A stretch of DNA of 5,834 nucleotides from Candidatus Bathyarchaeota archaeon (GTDB lineage Archaea; Thermoproteota; Bathyarchaeia; Bathyarchaeales; Bathyarchaeaceae): the NCBI GenBank assembly GCA_020356305.1, contig CP070636.1:931335-937168 (forward strand). Reading direction: 5' to 3'. Position numbers and translations under genes: made by a program. The notes below the pieces were generated by a model. The model did no database searches. It was given only the letters and a program-made list of their open reading frames with translations, and had not been told where the DNA came from. Below, one piece after another: positions 1 to 5,693 of the stretch. The stretch's first letter is position 1, and each line of letters starts with the position of its first letter.

Positions 1-70
1 AAAGCTTGTTTTGGAAAAGCTTATTTTGCCCGAAGTGGGGCACATACTGAAACACGCCCGCGAAAAATAA
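1..70 (+). CDS. C-terminal end of a probable MoaB/MogA-type molybdopterin-processing protein (partial)
   Basis: A reading frame that enters from the left edge (codons from base 2) ends at TAA 68-70. Its 22 visible residues include LILPEVGHILKHAR. This resembles the conserved C-terminal helix of the MoCF_biosynth fold (MoaB/MogA, which adenylylate molybdopterin), where an 'xLxLPExxHxLxxxR' tail is common. The frame stops 13 bases before moaA on the same strand, so the two genes probably form one operon, and the cofactor-pathway context supports the call. Only the tail is visible, so the exact family member (MoaB, MogA, or the related domain of MoeA or CinA) cannot be told. The identification is inference from a short motif plus context. 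Confidence 0.55.
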   Translation, partial: KLVLEKLILPEVGHILKHAREK

Positions 71-83
71 AGCTGGGACTAAA

Positions 84-1016
84 ATGATGCGCGACGACTA
101 TGGGCGGCCAGTGCTGAATCTGCGAATATCAGTCACTCAGCGCTGCAACTTGAAATGCCCATACTGTCACCGAGAAGGCGAATCAGCAAATCCTCCAACT
201 GAAATGACCAAAGACGAGATTGTTCGAATTGTTCGAGTTGCTGTTGGGCTGGGTATGTCTAAAGTGAAGTTGACTGGCGGCGAGCCGTTGCTTCGCTCAG
301 ATATCATAGACATTGTGAAAGATATCGCGAACGTCAGGGGCTTGCGAGACCTGTCCATGACCACTAACGGAACGAATCTAGCGTCTTTAGCAAAGAGACT
401 TCGTGGCAGCGGTCTGAAGCGAGTGAACATTAGTATTCCCTCCTTGAATGCTGAGACATATCGAGCGCTGATGGGCGGAGATTTGCGGAACGTTCTGAAA
501 GGAATCAGAGAAGCGGTGGATGCAGGACTTTTCCCTGTGAAGTTAAACATGCTGGTTCTGAGAAATGTGAATGACGATGAGATTCCTAAGATGATCAATT
601 TTGCGGAACGAAGTGGCACGATTTTGCAGATGATCGAGCTGGAACCACTGAACATTAGCACATCTTACTACAAACGTTATCACTATGCTTTGGACGCTGT
701 TGAAAACGAGTTGAAGAAACAGGCTAGACGTGTTGTGACTCGTGGAGATATGCAGAGTCGTAAGGTCTACTTTCTGCCCAGAACCAAAGTGGAGGTGGTT
801 CGTCCAATCGAGAACACAGAGTTTTGCTTGTGTTGCACTCGGTTGAGGGTGACAAGCGATGGGTGGCTAAAGCCCTGTCTAATGAGGAACGACAACTTGG
901 TGGATGTGCTTACGCCATTGCGAAATGGAGCGGATGAGAAGGAGTTAAGGAAACTGTTCTTAGAAGCCGTCAAGAGACGTGAACCCTATCACCAGGTGCA
1001 GAGTGTCAAAACCTGA
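84..1016 (+). CDS. moaA: GTP 3',8-cyclase MoaA (radical SAM, molybdenum cofactor biosynthesis)
   Basis: MoaA rearranges GTP to 3',8-cyclo-GTP, the first committed step of molybdopterin synthesis for molybdenum or tungsten enzymes; it is cytoplasmic and oxygen-sensitive. The radical SAM cluster motif CxxxCxxC is at C21, C25 and C28. The SAM-binding GGEP is at residues 65-68 and TTNGT at 93-97. The MoaA-specific second [4Fe-4S] motif Cx2Cx13C is at C248, C251 and C265, with the conserved TRLR arginines at 253 and 255 beside it. The 310-residue length is usual for archaeal MoaA. Two ATGs (84 and 87) are adjacent; a weak GGGA at 75-78 is the only ribosome-binding candidate and fits the second slightly better. 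The protein ends in EPYHQVQSVKT and lacks the C-terminal Gly-Gly of characterised bacterial MoaA. The upstream neighbour looks like MoaB/MogA, which supports a cofactor operon. Confidence 0.93.
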   Translation: MMRDDYGRPVLNLRISVTQRCNLKCPYCHREGESANPPTEMTKDEIVRIVRVAVGLGMSKVKLTGGEPLLRSDIIDIVKDIANVRGLRDLSMTTNGTNLASLAKRLRGSGLKRVNISIPSLNAETYRALMGGDLRNVLKGIREAVDAGLFPVKLNMLVLRNVNDDEIPKMINFAERSGTILQMIELEPLNISTSYYKRYHYALDAVENELKKQARRVVTRGDMQSRKVYFLPRTKVEVVRPIENTEFCLCCTRLRVTSDGWLKPCLMRNDNLVDVLTPLRNGADEKELRKLFLEAVKRREPYHQVQSVKT

Positions 1017-1065
1017 TATTTTCTGGAGATAAAGTCAAGTGCACGAACAAATTCAATGGATAATA

Positions 1066-1089
1066 TTCTTTTCCAACGAAAGTGTTTTT
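1066..1089 (+). terminator. T-rich probable transcription end of the moaA operon
   Basis: Two thymine-rich stretches, TTCTTTT at 1066-1072 and five Ts at 1085-1089, lie 50-73 bases after the moaA stop codon, in the short gap before a convergent gene. Archaeal termination commonly uses oligo-T tracts without a hairpin, so this is a plausible terminator. There is no strong hairpin, and the call rests on base composition and position only. Confidence 0.3.
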
Positions 1090-1123
1090 CATTAATAATC
1101 GCATTTGGCGCCCGCGGTTGAAG

Positions 1124-1615
1124 CTAAAGTAGGTAAAGTAACAATATAGAAACAATAGTGAATATGACAAATAGATAAAACCAGACTAGCGCTAGGGAGC
1201 TATTTTTCAACGTGTAGACGGTCGCTGACCAACTATGCTTCTCTTTCACGTAATCAACGCAAGCTAAGTGCAATCGTTGAACAAAAGTTACTGTGGTTTT
1301 GTCGACTTCATATTTCACTGCATTTTCCTCCTTTGGCTTCACGCTAAGTATTGTCGTTCTCAGGTAACTCCAAAAAAATGTTCGACCAAGCGTGTAGACT
1401 AGCAAGACGATGAAGAGGCTTAGTAACAGGCTAGCTACAATGCTTCTGACAAGCTCTGATGTGAAGGGAATAGAATCGATCTCAGTAAGGCTGAGGAATC
1501 CTAGTGATATCGCTATGTGATAGACACCGTGTGCCACACATTCTGACGAATAGTATTTGAGCAGAGCTATGCGAGCATCCTGCTTGTTCTTAGAGGTTAG
1601 CGTGAGCTCCTCCAT
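1124..1615 (-). CDS. Small three-helix membrane protein of unknown function
   Basis: I do not recognise a family for this 163-residue protein. It has three hydrophobic stretches: about 28-46, about 56-78 (SIVASLLLSLFIVLLVYTLG is the core) and 139-163 (ending IVSILLLYLL), which runs to the last residue. A hydrophilic loop of about 50 residues (91-138) separates the second and third and contains KPKEEN and several aromatic and charged residues. The N-terminal 20 residues are polar and probably cytoplasmic. There is no Shine-Dalgarno sequence before ATG 1615, but a TATA-like box lies about 34 bases upstream, consistent with a nearly leaderless transcript. It is convergent with moaA and 120 bases downstream of the large surface-protein gene on the same strand; the separate promoter argues against strict co-transcription. 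The hydrophobic pattern and clean promoter make it a probable real gene; its role is unknown. Confidence 0.72.
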   Translation of the reverse strand: MEELTLTSKNKQDARIALLKYYSSECVAHGVYHIAISLGFLSLTEIDSIPFTSELVRSIVASLLLSLFIVLLVYTLGRTFFWSYLRTTILSVKPKEENAVKYEVDKTTVTFVQRLHLACVDYVKEKHSWSATVYTLKNSSLALVWFYLFVIFTIVSILLLYLL

Positions 1616-1642
1616 TGCTTGTCATTATTTCTATTGTGGATT

Positions 1643-1656
1643 CTTTTAATATATAT
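1643..1656 (-). promoter_or_regulatory. TATA-like box (box A) for the small membrane protein gene
   Basis: On the minus strand the sequence ATATATATTAAAAG lies in an otherwise mixed-composition gap. Its centre is about 34 bases before the ATG at 1615. Archaeal TATA boxes sit about 26 bases before the transcription start, which predicts a leader of roughly 8 bases. That agrees with the absence of a ribosome-binding site in front of this gene. The assignment is from spacing and composition, not from a confirmed start site. Confidence 0.5.
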
Positions 1657-1735
1657 GTGCACGTGGGTAGCTTGAAAGAGGGGAACAGAAGGAGTTACCT
1701 TGGTTCCGGAAGCTTTGAATTCTTATCAGCTTTGG

Positions 1736-4660
1736 CTAACGTTCTTGTTTGCGACTTGCCAACACGTTTGCCGGCACGTAAAGAGTGACGGCTGTTGGGG
1801 TTCCCGGCTTTGAGAGGTCCGTTGACGCATTTTTGGCTGTCTTCTTTCTTCTCCGTCGGTACCAAAGGTAGATTACTGTCGCGACGAGGGCTGCTGCGCC
1901 CAAGCCGACTATTGCAAACAAGGCCCACGGTATGAGTGGCGCTCCTACCACAGTGTAGCCGTACGTCTGTGTTTCGGCGCTGTTCTCTACGTTGTCAAGA
2001 GATTCTATGTAAAAGGTGACGTTCTCGCCTGCGCTGTAACCTGGAATTGTTGCTGTCCAGTTTCCCAGGTTTGTCTCTGTCATTTCTGTGAATTGCCATT
2101 CGTCGTCAGTCGTGTTTTTGAACCATAAGACAACGGTTTTCAGACCGCTTCCAGGAGAAGGGTCGCTTACGAACACTGTGACGTTGACCTGCTCGTCGGC
2201 ATATGGCTCTTCGGGCTCCCAGCTGGGAGTGCCAATCAACGGCGGCGTATTGTCTACATTCACCGTGATGGTTTTTTCAATTGTGTTTTCAGTATCATCG
2301 TAGACTTTCAGTGAAATTGTGTGAATGCCATCTGAGTAATCTGTTGTATCCCAGTCGTAATTGTGGCTTCCAGGTGTGGACCAGTTTTGCACTTGAGTGC
2401 CATCGATGTACAGTTCCATTCTGTCGAAGTTAACATCTTGGCCAGTGACTGTAACTGTAACGGTAGCCTTCAGGTAGCTTCCTTCTTCTGGCGTGTTGAT
2501 TATTGCTGAAGGCAACGTATTGTCTATGGTTACTAAAATTGCCTCTTCATCGACGTTTCCAACCTTGTCAGAGACGGCGAGTTTGATCTCGTGTGAACCG
2601 TCGGAAATGGTTCTCGTGTCCAACGCATAAGTCTGTTCGCCGCTTGCGTTCCAAGTCTTCACTGAACCTCCGTCAATGAATAGCTCAATTTGTTCAAGAT
2701 TGGCGTCATATCCGAAGATAACGATTTCACTTATGCCTATTAGAATAGCATCTTCGACGGGCTTTCTTATTTCAGCCAGCGGAAAGGTGTTGTCGATTGC
2801 AACGGTTATCTCGTCGGTTGCCAAGTTGTTGGCTTTGTCGTATACTCTTAGGGCAATCTTGTAAACGCCATCGGCGTAGGCTGCTGTGTCCCAAGTGAAC
2901 TCGTTTGTGCCGCTTTCGTCAAAAGTCGCCGTTAGATTGCCATCTACGTATAGCTCCATGCTCTTGAAGTTGTCGTCATCACCGGTAACGCTGGTCAGAA
3001 CCATACCGTTTACAAGGCTTTGATCCGCTGGAGTGTTGATCGATGCTGTTGGTGAGGTGTTGTCCACAGTTGTTGTCACGGCTGTGCTGTTGAAGTTTCC
3101 AGCGAGGTCATAAACCCTCAGCTCAATCGTGTGGGAGCCGTCTACGTAGTTGGTCGTGTTCCAACTGTAGTATTGGCTTCCCCATTCAGTCCAGTTTTGC
3201 ACTCGAGATCCGTCGATGTACAGTTCCATTATGTGGAAGTTGGCATCGTTGCCGGTTACGCTAACGAGAACTGTGCCTTTCACGTAGCTTTCCATTGCTG
3301 GTGCGTTGATGATAACCAACGGTGGTGTGTTGTCCACCGTCACGATTATTTCTGTCTTGGCGACGTTTCCAGCCATGTCGTAAACTGTCAACTCGATAGG
3401 GTAGACGCCGTCGAAGGAGATTGTTGTGTTCCATTCAAAAGTGTACTGTCCGGCCTTCATCCACTGTGCCACAACTGTGTCATCGATTGTCAGCTCGGCT
3501 CTGTCGAAGTTATCGTCGTACACATAGACGATTACGCTGACTTTGCCAGCTAAATAACTCCCGTGAGGAGGCCCATCAATCCTAGCTATCGGCAGGTACT
3601 TGTCGGTCACGTTGTAAGAGTAAGTGTCCGAGGCAGCCAAGTTTCCCGCATAGTCGCGAGCGAATACTTGGTATTGCACGGTTATCCCATAGGGTAATGG
3701 CGGGATAGATGCCGTATAGAACATGTCCCCCAGCGTCATCGTAACGTCTGTCCAAACGGAGCCGTTCCAGTAGCTTAGAATCACAGAGTCGATGCCGCTG
3801 GCGTTGGAGGGTTCGGTTGCTTCAGCGAACACTGAAACGCTTTCATTGTAGCTTGGAGAAGTTGGCGAATGATCAACAAACGATATTGTTGGAGGATAGG
3901 GATCGCCAACTGTATAGAAATCTGTAACGGTTGTCGCAACATTGTCCGCTCCATCATACGCGTAAATTTTGTAGTACACGGCTGTGTCGTAGGGAAAGGC
4001 AGGAATCTCGCCAACATAAAGTCCATCAACGAATTCCATCGTTACGTTGGTCCAATCAATTGTGTCGATGAAATAGCTGACAATAACGGCTTCTACGCCG
4101 CTTCCTACGTCGATGACTTCAGCCGTGACAGCTACGGTTTCATTGTATGCAGGTGTCTCAGGCGCCAACGATACCGCAACGATCACCGGAGGCTCCTTGT
4201 CGACTTCAAGAATTTGGTCGATAATGGTCTCCACTTTTTCGATTAGATCCTCAACCCATTGATCGCTAACCCAGCGTACAATTGCGTTTTTGATGTCGTT
4301 TCTCAACTTGTTGACAGCACTCTCATAAGTTCCAGCCTCAACTTGGTTGATCACCGCGTGGATTTTGTTGCAGAGTGCTTTTCTTTGTCCCTCTGCGGCC
4401 CTCGGATTCTTGAAGCCGTCGGCTCCCCCGGGCAATTCAGAAATGTCGCCACAGAGATCTTCCAAAGAACCAATTATCTTTGACTGGTCTTGTCCTACTG
4501 TCACCGAGATTATTAGGACAGGTGTCAGAACCAACGCGAGAACGAGAACTAGAGTGACGAAGCATTTTATTACCTGTTTTCCCGTCTTTCTGTTGTTTCT
4601 CGTGTTTTTTCTTGTCTTGTTAAGTCGTATCTCAGCTATGTAATATGGCATATTTCCCAT
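1736..4660 (-). CDS. Large membrane-anchored surface protein with eight Ig-like domains
   Basis: A 974-residue protein probably displayed on the cell surface; its ligand is unknown. A basic N-terminus (15-28) precedes a hydrophobic signal or anchor helix (about 33-56). Residues 58-155 form a predicted helical domain with two cysteines (C70, C97), resembling FIMAH-type modules of prokaryotic surface proteins. Two Ig/FN3-like domains follow (about 154-252 and 253-352; motifs YNETV/YNESV, WTNVTM/WTDVTM, D-x-A-G/D-N). Then come five 90-residue Big_7-like repeats (353-802; MELYIDG, DGxHTI, VYDxAGN, VDNTPP) and one more Ig-like domain (803-905). A membrane helix (about 909-933) ends in RRRRKK and a 34-residue tail. 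Eighteen NxS/T sequons lie between the helices (for example N173, N205, N411, N575, N880), as expected for an N-glycosylated archaeal exoprotein. Beyond C33, C70 and C97 there are no cysteines. The start may be ATG 4660 or the ATG three codons later; GGGGA precedes the first. Roles as adhesin, cell-cell contact or S-layer-associated protein are all possible. Confidence 0.9.
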   Translation of the reverse strand: MGNMPYYIAEIRLNKTRKNTRNNRKTGKQVIKCFVTLVLVLALVLTPVLIISVTVGQDQSKIIGSLEDLCGDISELPGGADGFKNPRAAEGQRKALCNKIHAVINQVEAGTYESAVNKLRNDIKNAIVRWVSDQWVEDLIEKVETIIDQILEVDKEPPVIVAVSLAPETPAYNETVAVTAEVIDVGSGVEAVIVSYFIDTIDWTNVTMEFVDGLYVGEIPAFPYDTAVYYKIYAYDGADNVATTVTDFYTVGDPYPPTISFVDHSPTSPSYNESVSVFAEATEPSNASGIDSVILSYWNGSVWTDVTMTLGDMFYTASIPPLPYGITVQYQVFARDYAGNLAASDTYSYNVTDKYLPIARIDGPPHGSYLAGKVSVIVYVYDDNFDRAELTIDDTVVAQWMKAGQYTFEWNTTISFDGVYPIELTVYDMAGNVAKTEIIVTVDNTPPLVIINAPAMESYVKGTVLVSVTGNDANFHIMELYIDGSRVQNWTEWGSQYYSWNTTNYVDGSHTIELRVYDLAGNFNSTAVTTTVDNTSPTASINTPADQSLVNGMVLTSVTGDDDNFKSMELYVDGNLTATFDESGTNEFTWDTAAYADGVYKIALRVYDKANNLATDEITVAIDNTFPLAEIRKPVEDAILIGISEIVIFGYDANLEQIELFIDGGSVKTWNASGEQTYALDTRTISDGSHEIKLAVSDKVGNVDEEAILVTIDNTLPSAIINTPEEGSYLKATVTVTVTGQDVNFDRMELYIDGTQVQNWSTPGSHNYDWDTTDYSDGIHTISLKVYDDTENTIEKTITVNVDNTPPLIGTPSWEPEEPYADEQVNVTVFVSDPSPGSGLKTVVLWFKNTTDDEWQFTEMTETNLGNWTATIPGYSAGENVTFYIESLDNVENSAETQTYGYTVVGAPLIPWALFAIVGLGAAALVATVIYLWYRRRRKKTAKNASTDLSKPGTPTAVTLYVPANVLASRKQER
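2255..3604 (-). repeat. Five tandem 270-bp (90-codon) Ig-like repeats inside the surface-protein gene
   Basis: Repeat units occupy 3335-3604, 3065-3334, 2795-3064, 2525-2794 and 2255-2524, in protein order. Each starts at the Asp of a D-N-T-x-P junction (D353 in the first unit, where it reads DKYLP; then D443, D533, D623, D713, with the next junction at D803). The spacing is exactly 90 residues every time, with no insertion or deletion. Shared positions are an x-I-x-x-P opening, a D-x-N-F/L-x-x-x-E-L core followed by Y/F-I/V-D-G in most units, a Trp or Phe about ten residues later, DG-x-H/Y-x-I and V-Y-D-x-A-G-N. Units 2 and 5 also keep long DNA matches: 18 identical bases at 2403-2420 and 3213-3230, exactly 810 bases (three units) apart. 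The fold assignment to Big_7-type bacterial Ig domains is from recalled family motifs. Confidence 0.93.
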
Positions 4661-4964
4661 ACTTCCCCGTTATTGGATTACTCTTAGTCACCATTTTGTG
4701 TTGCTTCTCTGCATAAATGAAGTATTCCTTAGGCGGGAATATTCCAAACCGAGACTGCCACATGCCTACCATCAAGCTCCATCTTGTGGGCGCCCACGCA
4801 TTCTTAACCCGAATGCATCGTTCGTCGAGTTCTGCTCGGCATGCTTCAATTGTCAAGCACACAGCTGACCCTATGGGTGAGCGGCTACAGCATATTGGGA
4901 ATATTAAATTCAAATTCATAAACGATTAATAGAGAACCAACTTCTTTCCAACTGAGGTTTAACC
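4661..4964. other. Divergent intergenic region with unresolved GC-rich core
   Basis: This 304-base gap separates the two divergently transcribed genes and should contain both promoters. An AT-rich block at 4898-4930 could provide the TATA element for the rightward gene. On the minus strand TTCATTTATG near 4712-4721 is a weak candidate for the surface-protein gene. The middle (about 4745-4890) is richer in GC and can be read two ways. A minus-strand ORF of 95 codons (4919 to 4632) crosses it and overlaps the surface-protein start by 29 bases; it has no convincing ribosome-binding site and I recognise no family. The same stretch contains several hairpin-forming sequences, including the perfect 12-base palindrome GTGGGCGCCCAC at 4786-4797. 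The 9-mer GGGAATATT occurs on both sides of the core (4735-4743 and 4897-4905). I do not commit to a gene here. Confidence 0.5.
4954..4958 (+). promoter_or_regulatory. Shine-Dalgarno site that fixes a TTG start
   Basis: GAGGT at 4954-4958 matches the anti-Shine-Dalgarno end of 16S rRNA and lies six bases before TTG at 4965. This is good spacing and supports TTG as the start, even though an in-frame ATG exists 34 codons later (5067-5069). Confidence 0.65.
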
Positions 4965-5684
4965 TTGACAAAGATTGAATCAACACCCGAGACAGTGCCG
5001 GAAAGGAAGACCGTTATCTACAAAACCTTGGTGGATCCCACCGTGATAAAGATCGCTGGGGAAAAAATGAAACATAGATTATTCAGTAAACTCTGGTTTC
5101 TGAAGCCTCAACCCGATGAAATAGAAAACGTGTCTGTTGAGAAATACTACGAGCAATACTTTCTTATCGACGGGAGCTACACCATTGACTATTATCGAAA
5201 ACGCTTCTATACATTCAACATCGACGGAAAAGTCCAAGAGGTTATACTGCTCAATAAAAAGCTCAAGCCTGACCTTCCAAAAAAATCTTCTAAGACTCCC
5301 TACAAGTCAATAACCCTTGAAGGAGAAGAACGGCTGCTCCATAGGAATAGAGCGTGTCTCATTCTGGATGAGGCTGGACGCGAGGTTGATCCCAGAAGAG
5401 TGCCTTCTGCTCCATCTGAAGAACTTCCCAAGAAAGACTTGGTTAACTCAAAAGAAAACAGCAAAAAGCTTGAAGCAGCCCCGGATATGGAAGTTCGTGT
5501 CCTCCGATCGAAGCTAGTTAGAAAGCCTCGGGATGTAGAAAGGGTGGTTCATGAATCATTTGAGGTCTCTGAACGCTCAGTGATGTATATGCCTATTTAC
5601 AAACTGGTATTCAAACATGTGAGAACAGGTGAAATGAAAACAGCAAAGATCAACGGGGTCACAGGCAGACCACTCTCCTGGTGA
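4965..5684 (+). CDS. Soluble basic protein of unknown function, 239 residues, TTG start
   Basis: I do not recognise a named family. There is no signal peptide or membrane helix, so it is probably cytoplasmic. Two conserved-looking parts can be seen. Residues about 15-102 contain KPQPDEIENVSVEKYYEQY, then a tyrosine-rich TIDYYRKRFYTFNIDGKVQEV segment split across 73-92, which looks like alternating beta strands. Residues about 173-239 end in YMPIYKLVFKHVRTGE and INGVTGRPLSW, a strand-turn-strand pattern similar to 'Y-x-P-x-Y ... DGxTG' tails seen in other prokaryotic proteins of unknown role. Between them, residues 145-172 (PSEELPKKDLVNSKENSKKL) are charged, low in complexity and probably a flexible linker. 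A good Shine-Dalgarno site supports the TTG start. It is divergent from the surface-protein gene and convergent with the fragment at the right edge, so it is likely a single-gene transcript. Confidence 0.75.
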   Translation: MTKIESTPETVPERKTVIYKTLVDPTVIKIAGEKMKHRLFSKLWFLKPQPDEIENVSVEKYYEQYFLIDGSYTIDYYRKRFYTFNIDGKVQEVILLNKKLKPDLPKKSSKTPYKSITLEGEERLLHRNRACLILDEAGREVDPRRVPSAPSEELPKKDLVNSKENSKKLEAAPDMEVRVLRSKLVRKPRDVERVVHESFEVSERSVMYMPIYKLVFKHVRTGEMKTAKINGVTGRPLSW

Positions 5685-5693
5685 CCACTCAAA

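Noticed and set aside
14..27. GAAAAGCTTATTTT looks like an archaeal BRE plus TATA promoter in front of moaA, and AAAGCTT is repeated at 1 and 16.
   Set aside because: The stretch lies inside the reading frame that ends at 68-70 with a MoaB/MogA-like tail, so coding sequence explains it better; the 15-base repeat spacing is slight.
1..87. A second open frame from base 1 ends in TGA 85-87, overlapping the moaA ATG as ATGA, which suggests translational coupling.
   Set aside because: Its translation (ending RPRKIKLGLK) matches nothing I know, whereas the neighbouring frame carries the MoCF-like LILPEVGHILKHAR ending.
167..661. A minus-strand frame of 164 codons opposite moaA.
   Set aside because: It is antisense to a clearly conserved radical SAM gene, is rich in Ser/Arg/Phe and has no family signature.
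1695..1928. A minus-strand 77-codon frame running past the end of the surface-protein gene.
   Set aside because: It overlaps the membrane helix and basic tail of the real gene in another frame, and its composition is Arg/Ser/Pro-rich without a domain.
3131..3553. A plus-strand frame of 140 codons opposite the repeat region.
   Set aside because: It is antisense to the Ig-like repeats; its repeated Val/His/Cys pattern mirrors the repeat DNA and is not an independent protein.
2255..3604. Regularly spaced repeated motifs that might suggest a CRISPR array or a non-coding repeat.
   Set aside because: The period is 270 bases, the repeats are diverged, and they remain in one open frame with Ig-like protein motifs.
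4717..4929. A plus-strand 70-codon frame in the intergenic region.
   Set aside because: Its Ser/Arg/His-rich translation looks like an antisense shadow of the opposite frame, and no ribosome-binding site or family was seen.
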